DNA of 64,000 nt from Bacillota bacterium. GTDB taxonomy: Bacteria; Bacillota; Clostridia; Acetivibrionales; DTU013. Both the position numbers and the translations under genes were made by a program. The notes beneath the pieces are model-generated. The model was not told where the DNA came from, made no database searches, and saw only the letters and a program-made list of their open reading frames with translations. Where the stretch lies: the NCBI GenBank assembly GCA_023426125.1, contig JAFABI010000109.1:1-64000 (forward strand). The letters are read 5' to 3'. Positions 51,396-60,821 of this stretch are shown here, piece by piece (position 1 is the stretch's first letter; every line of letters starts with the position of its first letter).

Positions 51396-52172
51396 TTAAA
51401 CAATGTGCCGGAATGGGACAAACCTGTCTCCCTGGCCCGTTGTCCATTGGGTGGGGCACTTTCCCGTGGCTTTCCGGAATGCCCTGGAGAAATAGTAGGG
51501 GTCGGCAAAACCGGCCTGCGAGGCAATTTCCTTGATGCTTACAGCATTGCATTCCATCCGGATCTCCAGGAGTTGTTTTGCATAGCCGATCCTCTTTTCC
51601 ATGAGGTATTGCGTGGGGGTTTTCCCTGTTTCCTTTATGAAAAGCCTCCGTGCGTGATCCCTTGAGAGGGGAATTTCATCAAGGACTTTTTTCAAGCTGA
51701 GCTGTGGGTTGCACATATTGGCGATAAGCAAATTTTCAATTTTTTCCGTATACGGATTTTTAAGGCTGCCGGAGGAAAAAGAAATCATGTACTGGTATGC
51801 CGTATTCAGAAGTCCTTCGGTAATATTTCTCCAGTTTTTCCGCTTGATATGGGACTCGGTATACAGTTGCATCAAAAGACCGTAAATCTGCCGCGTCTCG
51901 TTGTCGGTGAAACAGGGAACAGATTCGCCAAGGGTTTCCATCGTCCCTATGCAAAAATGAATATTGCGGTAGCCTTTTTCAGCAAATTCCGAATGTGGTA
52001 TCCCCGGAGGCTGGCAAACGATATCCCCGGGCTGGAAAGGAATTTCCCGGCTGCCCACGGTCAGAATTCCATTGCCGTGAGTATAGTAAACAATTTCCCA
52101 GCACGGATGCTGGTGCGGATTGAAACAGGAAATGCTATTTTGTATAATCCCAATGGTCAGTAGATTCTGCAT
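51396..52172 (-). CDS. AraC family transcriptional regulator
   Basis: A 258-residue protein. The N-terminal cupin has FNPHQHPCWEIVYYTHGNGI and FQPGDIVCQPPGIPHSEFAE. The C-terminal DNA-binding domain has LKKVLDEIPLSRDHARRLFI and IKEIASQAGFADPYYFSRAFRK. It is divergent from the propeller/dehydrogenase operon about 200 bases away and is its likely regulator, probably answering to a sugar (inference). The ATG has AGAGGTG upstream. Confidence 0.92.
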   Translation of the reverse strand: MQNLLTIGIIQNSISCFNPHQHPCWEIVYYTHGNGILTVGSREIPFQPGDIVCQPPGIPHSEFAEKGYRNIHFCIGTMETLGESVPCFTDNETRQIYGLLMQLYTESHIKRKNWRNITEGLLNTAYQYMISFSSGSLKNPYTEKIENLLIANMCNPQLSLKKVLDEIPLSRDHARRLFIKETGKTPTQYLMEKRIGYAKQLLEIRMECNAVSIKEIASQAGFADPYYFSRAFRKATGKCPTQWTTGQGDRFVPFRHIV

Positions 52173-52378
52173 ATGTACACCTCTTTTTTTATGGTATCAC
52201 AAAATATCGTTTCAGTCCATCACTATATCATTTGACTCTATTTTATTAATTGCCTGAGACGTGTAGAATTATCTTAAAAGTATTAAAGATATGCATTTGA
52301 AAAGAACATATATGCTTATTTTTATAGCGTTTTTATGCATTTAGTATTCCTATTAATTTCTTTAAAGGGGGTATGGAT

Positions 52379-53461
52379 ATGGCGGTCAAATTCAGTAAGC
52401 GTTTGCTGGATCCCGGCAAATATGAGGCGGCCTGTGTGTTTGATGTTAATAGCGACGGAATACCGGATATTGTTTGCGGCGAATACTGGTATGAAGGCCC
52501 GGAGTTCACCAGGAAGCATAAAATTTGTGATATAACTTTTGATGGTAATTACCACTATGATTTCAGCGACTTCGGAATGGATGTGGACGGCGACGGCCGC
52601 CCGGATATTATTACCGGCTCCTGGTGGGGAGAAGGCGTCTACTGGAGAAAAAATCCGGGAGGCAAAGGAGAATGGGAGACCCACCTGATTGAAAAGTGCG
52701 GCAATATCGAAACAATCCGCTTCTGCGATATCGACGGCTGCGGCATACCCGAGGTCTTTCCCAACACCCCGGGGGAACCCCAGATGTTTTTAAAGCTCCT
52801 GGTTGATAATAGGGGCAACGGCACAGGAAAGTTTGCGAAATACGTTATCGGCGAAGCAGCCAGCGGCCATGGCATGGGGCTTGGTGATATCAACGGAGAC
52901 GGCCGGATGGATGTCATACTGCATGACGGATGGCTGGAACAGCCTGAAGACCCTTTCGAAACGCCGTGGGAATTTCACCGGGAATTTGAGCTTGGGAGCG
53001 CCAGTGTTCCTGTGTTGGCTTATGATGTCACCGGAAACGGTCTGACGGACCTGATCGCAGGGCAGGCTCACGACTATGGGCTGGCCTGGTGGGAGCAGGT
53101 TATGGATAAAGCCGGAAACAGAAGCTGGGTCAAGCATGACATTGATAACGCCGCGTCTCAGTATCATGATCTGTGGCTTGCCGACATAGATAAGGACGGG
53201 AAGCCGGAGTTGATCACCGGTAAGCGCTATATGGCCCACAACGGAAACGATCCCGGAGAATACGATCCTCTTGGCCTGTATTATTTCAAAATCAGCAATG
53301 GCAGGTTTATCCGGCATGTCATAGACTTCGGCCCCGCCAAAGAAGCCTCGGGCTGTGGGATCTACTTCTGGGTGGCGGATATAAACGGCGACGGACGCCT
53401 TGATATCGTAGCGCCGGGAAAGGATGGTCTGTATCTGTTCGAGAATCTGGGAGAAGGATAG
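52379..53461 (+). CDS. FG-GAP/VCBS repeat beta-propeller without signal peptide
   Basis: 360 residues from the ATG at 52379, seven bases after GGGGG. Seven repeats carry Asp-rich loops of the calcium-binding type: DVNSDGIPDIVCGEYW, DVDGDGRPDIITGSWW, DIDGCGIPEVFP, DINGDGRMDVILHDGW, DVTGNGLTDLIAGQ, DIDKDGKPELITGKRY and DINGDGRLDIVAPGKDG. This predicts a seven-bladed propeller. There is no signal peptide or membrane helix, so it is probably cytoplasmic, which is unusual because such repeats are mostly extracellular. The dehydrogenase gene follows 34 bases later. It may be a lyase or binding protein for a sugar; the activity is unknown. Confidence 0.8.
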   Translation: MAVKFSKRLLDPGKYEAACVFDVNSDGIPDIVCGEYWYEGPEFTRKHKICDITFDGNYHYDFSDFGMDVDGDGRPDIITGSWWGEGVYWRKNPGGKGEWETHLIEKCGNIETIRFCDIDGCGIPEVFPNTPGEPQMFLKLLVDNRGNGTGKFAKYVIGEAASGHGMGLGDINGDGRMDVILHDGWLEQPEDPFETPWEFHREFELGSASVPVLAYDVTGNGLTDLIAGQAHDYGLAWWEQVMDKAGNRSWVKHDIDNAASQYHDLWLADIDKDGKPELITGKRYMAHNGNDPGEYDPLGLYYFKISNGRFIRHVIDFGPAKEASGCGIYFWVADINGDGRLDIVAPGKDGLYLFENLGEG

Positions 53462-53495
53462 AAAATAGACGTTATAAAACAGGAGGATTGGAACC

Positions 53496-54554
53496 ATGTC
53501 TCAAAAAGTACGATTGGGGTTTGTGGGAACAGGCTTTATGGGTCAGCGCGCCCATTTGATAAATTATATAGGCCTTCCCGACTGTGAAGTGGTCGCCCTG
53601 GCGGAGCCCAGGAAAAGAATTGCTCTGGAGGTTGCCAGTCGCTTCGGAGTAAAGGAAGTTTACAGGGATCATCATGAATTGCTCAAAAATACCGAAGTAG
53701 ATGCAATTGTGGCTGCCCAGCCTTTTAGCCGCCATATAAACCTTGTGCCGGATATATTGAAGGCAAAAAAGGCGCTGCTGACCGAGAAGCCTATTGCAGT
53801 GCTTCCCGAATCGGGAGAGTACCTGGCGAAGCTGGCAGAGGAAAATGGCGTGCCTTATATGGTAGGGTACCATAAACGATCGGACCCGGCGGTGGAATAT
53901 GCCAAAAAGGTTGTCGAGAGTTGGAAGCAAAGCGGCGAATATGGAAAGATGAGGCTGGTAAGGATCACTATGCCGCCCGGGAACTGGACAGGAGGCATTG
54001 AGGGGGCTGATGTGATTTCATCGGATGAACCGTATCCCACCATCGAAACGGAGGGGCCGCCTGCCTGCTTCAGTGAAGAAACCGGCAAAGAGTATGTTTC
54101 CTTTGTCAACTATTACATTCATCAGGTCAATGCCATGCGTTTCCTGCTGGGAGAGCCTTACAGGGTTACCTATGCGGAGAAGTCCGGCGCTTTGATGGTT
54201 GCCGAGAGTGAAAGCGGCGTATGCGGGACCCTTGAAATGGCCCCGTATGGGAGAACACTGGATTGGCAAGAGACCTTCTTTGTGGGCTTCGAGAAGGGCT
54301 ATGTGAAGGTTGAGCTTCCGGCGCCGCTGGCATGCCAGCAGCCCGGCGTAGTGACCGTCTACAGGGACAACGGCAATGGGGAGCCTGAAATTACCCGTCC
54401 GGTGCTGCCGAGAGTGGCGGCGATGAAAAACCAAGCGATGAATTTCCTTGCCGCGGTACGGGGCCAAAAACCGGTACCCTGCGGAGCCGCAGAAGCGGCT
54501 GAAGACTTGAAAATTGCCATGGACTACATAAGCATAAGGTATCGCTCTCATTGA
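53496..54554 (+). CDS. Gfo/Idh/MocA family oxidoreductase
   Basis: A 352-residue NAD(P)-dependent sugar dehydrogenase. The Rossmann motif is RLGFVGTGFMGQRAHLINYI at the N-terminus, the conserved EKP motif is in LLTEKPIAVLPESGEYLAKL, and the substrate domain contains YMVGYHKRSDPAVEYAK and FVNYYIHQVNAMRFLLGEPY with the expected catalytic-region His. A GGAGG site precedes the ATG. It forms an operon with the propeller gene. The substrate is probably a cyclitol, uronate or modified sugar. The regulator is likely the divergent AraC. Confidence 0.92.
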   Translation: MSQKVRLGFVGTGFMGQRAHLINYIGLPDCEVVALAEPRKRIALEVASRFGVKEVYRDHHELLKNTEVDAIVAAQPFSRHINLVPDILKAKKALLTEKPIAVLPESGEYLAKLAEENGVPYMVGYHKRSDPAVEYAKKVVESWKQSGEYGKMRLVRITMPPGNWTGGIEGADVISSDEPYPTIETEGPPACFSEETGKEYVSFVNYYIHQVNAMRFLLGEPYRVTYAEKSGALMVAESESGVCGTLEMAPYGRTLDWQETFFVGFEKGYVKVELPAPLACQQPGVVTVYRDNGNGEPEITRPVLPRVAAMKNQAMNFLAAVRGQKPVPCGAAEAAEDLKIAMDYISIRYRSH

Positions 54555-54557
54555 CAC

Positions 54558-54974
54558 CTAATGCATATGTTCCCTGTCCGGCGGGATGCTTTTTTCTTTC
54601 CCCAGCGTCTTTAACGTCAAAAGATGAATGGTAACGCCGATTCCTACGGAAAAAAGCAATATTCTTAAATACAGCTTCGGAACCAGCAATATCGAAATGA
54701 AAAGTGTAAGCCATAAAAACACCAGGGCCCCGATCTTTGTTTTCCGGCTGACTGCGCGGTAAGTCAGGTAATTATAAATGTACCGGCCAAAAATTTTATG
54801 ATTCATAAGCCAATGGTATAAATGCTTTGAACTGCGGACAAAGCAAAAGGCGGACAGCAGCAAAAAAGGCGTGGTTGGCAGTACCGGAACGAACACCCCT
54901 ACGATTCCCAGGGCAAGCGATATGGAGCCTGAAAAAATTAACAAATACTTTTTGATTAGGTTTGCCAGCGTCAT
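54558..54974 (-). CDS. DUF454 (YbaN-like) membrane protein
   Basis: A 138-residue membrane protein with three to four helices. The pattern LALGIVGVFVPVLPTTPFLL followed by SAFCFVRSSKHLYHWLMNHK and FGRYIYNYLTYRAVSRKTKI identifies the DUF454 family, which in gammaproteobacteria includes YbaN. The function is unknown. It is convergent with the dehydrogenase gene, only three bases apart. Confidence 0.92.
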   Translation of the reverse strand: MTLANLIKKYLLIFSGSISLALGIVGVFVPVLPTTPFLLLSAFCFVRSSKHLYHWLMNHKIFGRYIYNYLTYRAVSRKTKIGALVFLWLTLFISILLVPKLYLRILLFSVGIGVTIHLLTLKTLGKEKSIPPDREHMH

Positions 54975-54999
54975 GTTTTTCTCCTGAGCTTCGGGAAAT

Positions 55000-55026
55000 G
55001 AAAGGGGCAGCGCTGCCGCCCCTTTC
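55000..55026 (-). terminator. Terminator after the catalase gene
   Basis: GAAAGGGGCAGCGCTGCCGC and the complementary CCCCTTTC form a GC-rich hairpin. On the minus strand it is followed by ATTTCCC, so the T-run is weak. Confidence 0.55.
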
Positions 55027-55044
55027 GAAAGTACCGGGCAGATT

Positions 55045-56507
55045 TTATTTCACTTCATCCACCGGAATCCCCAGAGCGTCTGCTACTCCTTTTCCATAGG
55101 CGGGGTCGGCCTTCAGACAGTTCCCTATATGCCGTAGTTTAATCTCTTTTGGCGCATCTCCCATCGCGCGCGCCGTATTCTCAAAAAGAACCTTTTGCTG
55201 CTCCGGATTCATTAACCGGAAGAGCTTGCCCGGCTGGGTATAATAGTCGTTATCATCTTCCCTGAAATTCCAGATGTCTGCCGCGCCGCTGACAGCAAGC
55301 GGCGGCTCTTTGAATTCAGGCTGTTCCTGCCACTGTCCGTAGCTGTTGGGCTCATATGCCAGGGTTCCGCCTGCGTTGCCGTCGACACGCATCTGACCGT
55401 CCCTGTGGTAGCTGTTTACCGGACATTTTGGAGCATTTACCGGAATCTGGTGATGGTTTACACCCAGCCGGTAGCGCTGTGCATCCCCATAGGAGAACAG
55501 CCTGCCCTGGAGCATTTTGTCCGGAGACAAACCGATTCCCGGAACAATGTTTGCAGGATTGAAGGCTGCCTGCTCGACTTCGGCAAAATAATTGTCGGGA
55601 TTGCGGTTCAGCTCAAAAAAGCCTACCTCAATCAGGGGGAAGTCCTTCTTATACCATACCTTTGTCAGGTCAAAAGGATTATAAGGCATATTCGCCGCCT
55701 GTTCTTCGGTCATTACCTGGATGTACATCTTCCAGCGCGGGAAGTCGCCGCGGTCGATGCTTTCAAGCAGATCGCGCTGATGGCTTTCACGGTCTTTTGC
55801 TACAATGGCTTCCGCTTCGCCATCCGTCAGGTTTTTGATCTCCTGCTGGGAAACAAGATGGAACTTAACCCAGGTACGCTCATTATTCGCGTTGATCATA
55901 CTGAAGGTATGGCTGCCGAAACCGTGCATATGCCTGTATGATAAAGGTATTCCTCTTTCACTCATCGTGATGGTCACCTGATGAAGCGCTTCAGGGAGCG
56001 AAGTCCAGAAATCCCAGTTGTTTTTCGCGCTCCGCATATTTGTATGGGGATCCCGTTTGACTGCATGATTCAAGTCGGGAAACTTCAGCGGATCCCGCAG
56101 GAAAAATACGGGAGTATTGTTTCCCACAAGGTCCCAGTTGCCTTCCTCCGTATAAAACTTCATCGCAAAGCCGCGGATATCACGCTCCGCGTCTGCTGCG
56201 CCGCGTTCACCGGCAACGGTTGAAAAGCGGACAAACATGTCGGTTTTTTTGCCGATTTCGGAAAAAACTTCGCTTTCGTATAACTTGTAATGTCATGCGT
56301 CACGGTAAATACGCCATATGCACCTGAGCCCTTTGCGTGCATCCTTCGCTCGGGAATAACTTCCCTGTCGAAGTGGGCGAGCTTTTCAAGAAACCACACA
56401 TTCTGCAGCGTCATGGGTCCTCTTGGCCCGGCAGTCATAACATTCTGGTTGTCTACCACAGGAGCGCCGGCAACTGTGGTCAGCTTTTTCTTAACATCCT
56501 CTTTCAT
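55045..56507 (-). pseudogene. katA: Catalase gene with one frameshift
   Basis: The N-terminal part (TTVAGAPVVDNQNVMTAGPR, FDREVIPERRMHAKGSGAYG with the catalytic His region) and the C-terminal part (DMFVRFSTVAGERGAADAER, NTPVFFLRDPLKFPDLNHAV, haem-ligand RLFSYGDAQRYRLG) lie in two frames. Joined, they give a complete clade 3 catalase of about 487 residues. The break is at the T6 run after AAAGCGAAG (plus 56262-56270), where one base is missing. Either the gene is recently inactivated, or the base was lost in sequencing. Catalase destroys hydrogen peroxide, so the loss would matter for oxygen tolerance. Confidence 0.9.
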
Positions 56508-56749
56508 GTCAAACCTCCCTCTTTAATTTTTATCAGGCAACAAAGAATATATCCGTTTTGTCCTTCCAATTTCCGCCGCGGATATATAAGTAAATTTTTA
56601 CGCTATATTAGTACCATTTAGAATACAAATGAAACAAAAAATGCTGTGAATTTCACCGGTTGTTTTCTTCCGACCACAGGCCTTCCATAGACCTTTGTCA
56701 ACCAGCCTTTTTTTCCCGGAAGCAATTGTACTATCAAATAAATTATGGT

Positions 56750-57922
56750 TTATTTGCCTTCATATTGGCATCCATTGAAGTGGGCGAATCTGCATAAGCA
56801 TTTATCAATGGCGGTTTGCAGCTTCTTTGTATGCCTTATGCCATTTTCATACCAGATATTTTTTGCAATCAGCGTTTTCTCCCTGCGGTCGCAGATCGCC
56901 TCAACTCTGCCGATAAAACGCTCGCCATACAGCAGCGGCAGGACATAGTAGCCATATTTACGCTGTATTTCCGGCGTATAGATTTCCCATTTGTAGTCAA
57001 AATCAAACAGCGCCTTGATAAGCCGCCTGTCCCAAAGCATATTGTCAAGAGGGGCAATCAGCTCACACCGGGCTTTTAGCCCGGGTTCCTGCAGGACTGT
57101 TTCCAGTAAGCTTCTGTCGTCCGAAAGGCAATATAGCTTGTCCTTAATGCCGTCAACCGTAATTTCAAGGATTTTTTCTTCTTCCAGCAACCGCCTGAAA
57201 ATCTCATTGCGCTCAGCAGATTTCAATCCCCAGATATTCAACCATGCATCGGAAGGCTTGTTCCACAGCAGTCCCACCGCACCAATCCGGCGAAGCACAC
57301 GCCATTTTTGGTGGTCAAGCTCATCGGGGTATGGTTCCGGTGTGTTCAAAAGTTCGGCAGCTATACAGTTCTCAGTAAGGTCATAATACTTGATTGTCCC
57401 TTTCTTGTGATGCACCACAAGGTCGCCACGGAAGTACATGGTTTCCAGCGCGGCACGGGAGAGCCTTGTATCACTCCAATACCATTCGACCGTATCATTA
57501 AACCCGATATCGGCCGAGGAAACAGCACCCTTTTTGCGGATGATATCCTTGATTTCCTCACACACGGCATTCACCTCCCCATGGCTTCTGCCGCCGGCTT
57601 TATGTGCTTCGCGGTACCGCCGGAAATATGGCCAGTCTTCGGTTCTGATAATCGCAAGGTTTTTATCGAAGTAGTCCAACAGTGTTCTATCCTCGTACAA
57701 AAGCGAATACAGCAGCTGCTTTGTGAAACCCTTGACCCTGGACTGCAAAACAAGCTCGGAGTTCTTGCCGCATACATCGATAGGGTCAAATTGGATGCAG
57801 CCCGCCTGACGGACAAAATCAAGCACGCCCTGTTTGCCCGGGAATTTATAGCTTCCTATGAGTCCGTGCTTTAGAAGCATGAACCTGCGGGCTTGCTTAT
57901 TGGTTAAAGTTGTGCTTCCCAT
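56750..57922 (-). CDS. AlkX/YcaQ-like DNA glycosylase family protein (HTH_42)
   Basis: A 390-residue protein of the HTH_42 (YcaQ/AlkZ) superfamily. The N-terminal motif IQFDPIDVCGKNSELVLQSR contains Q-F-D, the QxD catalytic pattern of YcaQ (AlkX) glycosylases that unhook interstrand crosslinks and remove alkylated bases. Other family features are LFEYWDK-like LLDYFDKNLAIIRTEDWPYF, PLDNMLWDRRLIKALFDFDYKWEIY and YGYYVLPLLYGERFIGRVE. Three winged helices are expected. It is a single gene; no resistance or biosynthesis cluster lies next to it. Confidence 0.88.
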   Translation of the reverse strand: MGSTTLTNKQARRFMLLKHGLIGSYKFPGKQGVLDFVRQAGCIQFDPIDVCGKNSELVLQSRVKGFTKQLLYSLLYEDRTLLDYFDKNLAIIRTEDWPYFRRYREAHKAGGRSHGEVNAVCEEIKDIIRKKGAVSSADIGFNDTVEWYWSDTRLSRAALETMYFRGDLVVHHKKGTIKYYDLTENCIAAELLNTPEPYPDELDHQKWRVLRRIGAVGLLWNKPSDAWLNIWGLKSAERNEIFRRLLEEEKILEITVDGIKDKLYCLSDDRSLLETVLQEPGLKARCELIAPLDNMLWDRRLIKALFDFDYKWEIYTPEIQRKYGYYVLPLLYGERFIGRVEAICDRREKTLIAKNIWYENGIRHTKKLQTAIDKCLCRFAHFNGCQYEGK

Positions 57923-58114
57923 CGTTTCGCGCCCTTTCTGTCTGGTACTACCACGAAAAATATTATTTTATCCGATCCATCAATGTTTTTTCACTGTATT
58001 CTGTGCTTTCATTCTGTAAGTCCGTCTGCTGCAGTAATATGTAATAATTAGCATTTCCCCGTTTTGTCTCATTCATGAAATGTTCTCTTAGTACAACTCC
58101 ACAGTGCGCACAAA

Positions 58115-60457
58115 CTATAAAACCAGCTTAAGCTGCAATACATGGTTCCCGGCATCTATTTCAAACATGCCTGATTCTTCATCCTTATCCCATATGACGT
58201 TTCCGTTCAACGTAACCTTTACGGATTTACTTTTATTGCCTGGAACCCACCCAGGTAACTTTGGCAGTGTAACCCGAGCGACACAGTCGTCAGGAATACC
58301 CAGCTTTAATTGGAAAGTACTTCCGATAATATCCCACCTCGTATATATTTCTCCATGGATGGAAGGGACCTTGCCTTCTGCAAACTGCAAACCTGAAGGT
58401 ATGTACGGCTTTACTTCAATTTCCTTAAACCCTGGCGCCGCGGCTTTAATTCCAACCAGATATTCCGACAGAATTCTTGCAGGGTATGCGTTCCAGGCGT
58501 GGGAATGGGATTCGATATCCTGAAAGCCTTCCCACATTGTCTTATAGCCTTTTGAGATCATATATCCCCACCCGGGCTGCTCTGTCCTGTTCAGCAGGTT
58601 ATATGCCGCATCGGCTCTTCCGTTTTCAAACAGCACCTGAAGCAGGTTAAGTGAAAGAAGGGTGCTGCAGGAAAAGCCCTGGGCAGTAATAAAATCCAGG
58701 ACAGCCTTCCTGTCCCCTTCAGGAACCAGGCCGTATTGGTAGGCTACGACATTGGTCCCCTGATGGCTTTGCACAGAGCCGTAGGAATCTACAAAAAGCC
58801 TGTTGTCCGGATCATACAGATATCCGGTTATGGATTCGCGAATACAGGCTGCCTGCCGGACGTACTCTTCACCATCCTGGTTAAAACCCAGAATACAAGC
58901 GATCTTTGACATTAAGCCAAGCACATGATAAAACAAACAGTTTTGCACAGCCAGGAAATCACCGGTTTCATCAATAGCAGGGTAAGGCCAGTCACTGATA
59001 TTCCATCCGATGGGAAAACCTTCGGCCTTCGGAATCAGGCCGGTTGCCTCATCCCTTATCGTCCAATAATAATTAACGTTCTTTTGTGCCGCTTCATAGC
59101 ATTGCTGCAGAATTCCCTCATTATCATACATATAGTAATTTTTCCAGAGCAAAGTTACAAAGTGCAGATCCCATTCGGGAATTTTAATATTGAACTCAGA
59201 ATTATCGGTATTGGTAGGGAAAACAAACGGAAATGTACCGTCGGTATTCTGTGCATCGCAAAAATCAAGAAGGACCTTTTCAAGCACAGGCCTATCGGTA
59301 AAATTATAGATGAAAGTCTCAGCCTGCAAATCCGAATCGGCCAGGTATTGTGCCTGTTCCCTGTGCGGGCAGTCTACCGTCTGGCCGACGACATTGTTTT
59401 TCTGTGTTTGGATGCAAGCCTGATATATGTCATTCAGCAACTGGTTGGAGGAATTGAAATACCCGCTATACGTCAAACCTGTTCCTGCCGATACAATTTG
59501 GATATTCTCCGGCCCTATGATTTCGGGATACCCTGTGACCTCTACATACCTGAATGCTTTGTATGAAAAGTCCGGCTCCCATATTTCCCTGCTATCCCCT
59601 TTCATTGTATAGCAGTCATAATAATAATCGGATTTTTCATTACAGACATTATGCTTAACTCTGCCCTCGTCATCCATATCTTCGGAATACCTCATAGTGA
59701 CCTTAACACCATTCAAGCCGGGTAAATCCAGCCTTGGCCATCCGGTAACGATTTTTCCGGCGTCAAAAACCTGCAGGCTTCTTTGCTGAACACCGACCGG
59801 TGAAGGCATAAGTATTTCATGAACCTTTCCCTCCGGAATTGTCTGCTGCTTCATTCCCCAGCCCGCACTACTGATTCGTGACAGTGCAGCCGGCTCCCAC
59901 AATGCGTCGTTAAATCCGTCGTGAAGCCATCCGGTTTCCTCTATTCTGGCGTCATAGTCTTCAATGGCTGAGATTTTCCTGTTCTGCTGAAAGACGGTAC
60001 CGTTTTTGAAGGGAGTCTGCCCCTGAACCTTCCACGACTCATCGGTAATGATTGTCTCATCACTGCCGTCTTCATAACCGACGTGGCACTGCAAGATGAA
60101 GCCTGGCAGCCCATTTACATAGTTCTGCCCTCCACCGCCGATAAAGTGCGCTGCCGCGCCAAATACATTATTCCCTTCTTTCAGCAAATGCGTAATGTCA
60201 TAATGTAAATAGAACTTGGATTTAACAGGGTGTGTTGGAGCAGGTGTAACATAACCGCTGACCTTTTCACCATTGACATAAAGCATAAGGTGATTATGAG
60301 CCGAAACCCATACTTCCGCCTGGCAGACGGCCTTTTTTACCGGGAATTCCTTCCGGAAATATGCAAAATCGTTAAAGTTCACCTCTTGATTCTTCCATAT
60401 CCATTTTGCCGTCCATTTGATATCGTCACATAATAATTTCTTTACTTGTTTGCCCAT
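58115..60457 (-). CDS. GH78-type alpha-L-rhamnosidase
   Basis: A 780-residue enzyme. N-terminal sandwich domains (WTAKWIWKNQEVNFNDFAYF, AEVWVSAHNHLMLYVNGEKV) are followed by an (alpha/alpha)6 barrel and a C-terminal sandwich, the GH78 layout. The barrel opens with VGQTVDCPHREQAQYLADSD, a divergent form of the usual DCP.RDER.GW.GD motif, and ends with HAWNAYPARILSEYLVGIKA and PGFKEIEVKPYIPSGL. There is no signal peptide, so it acts on imported rhamnosides, for instance from rhamnogalacturonan or flavonoids. It stands alone here. Divergence at the acid/base motif leaves the exact substrate open. Confidence 0.88.
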   Translation of the reverse strand: MGKQVKKLLCDDIKWTAKWIWKNQEVNFNDFAYFRKEFPVKKAVCQAEVWVSAHNHLMLYVNGEKVSGYVTPAPTHPVKSKFYLHYDITHLLKEGNNVFGAAAHFIGGGGQNYVNGLPGFILQCHVGYEDGSDETIITDESWKVQGQTPFKNGTVFQQNRKISAIEDYDARIEETGWLHDGFNDALWEPAALSRISSAGWGMKQQTIPEGKVHEILMPSPVGVQQRSLQVFDAGKIVTGWPRLDLPGLNGVKVTMRYSEDMDDEGRVKHNVCNEKSDYYYDCYTMKGDSREIWEPDFSYKAFRYVEVTGYPEIIGPENIQIVSAGTGLTYSGYFNSSNQLLNDIYQACIQTQKNNVVGQTVDCPHREQAQYLADSDLQAETFIYNFTDRPVLEKVLLDFCDAQNTDGTFPFVFPTNTDNSEFNIKIPEWDLHFVTLLWKNYYMYDNEGILQQCYEAAQKNVNYYWTIRDEATGLIPKAEGFPIGWNISDWPYPAIDETGDFLAVQNCLFYHVLGLMSKIACILGFNQDGEEYVRQAACIRESITGYLYDPDNRLFVDSYGSVQSHQGTNVVAYQYGLVPEGDRKAVLDFITAQGFSCSTLLSLNLLQVLFENGRADAAYNLLNRTEQPGWGYMISKGYKTMWEGFQDIESHSHAWNAYPARILSEYLVGIKAAAPGFKEIEVKPYIPSGLQFAEGKVPSIHGEIYTRWDIIGSTFQLKLGIPDDCVARVTLPKLPGWVPGNKSKSVKVTLNGNVIWDKDEESGMFEIDAGNHVLQLKLVL

Positions 60458-60821
60458 TTCCCTGCCTCCAAAATTATAATCCGCATTTAATTAAATGTAT
60501 CCTTCAGACAAAATAACCCGGTACCAGAAAATCTCCCTGCCGGCACCGGCTTTACGGCACTAATATAATATCATTGTTTCATTACTCAGCACAACAGAAA
60601 ATCCTTGCATTCACGGCAAAATCATGAATCCCCATTTTCCCTAACTCTTTACCAAGAGTTTTAAAAAAATGCCATTTCAGCATTAATATTGTAGGAAACC
60701 ACCTATAAGATTTGATTTCAGACCTTTTAAGGATAGGCTCTGTTAGATATAATTGTTGTTAATTGAACATTTGTTCGATTTATGGTATAATTGTACCACT
60801 ATCATCGTCAGGAGCGGTATT

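Noticed and set aside
55045..56507. Two separate catalase-related genes
   Set aside because: The two frames are complementary halves of one catalase joined by a one-base frameshift.
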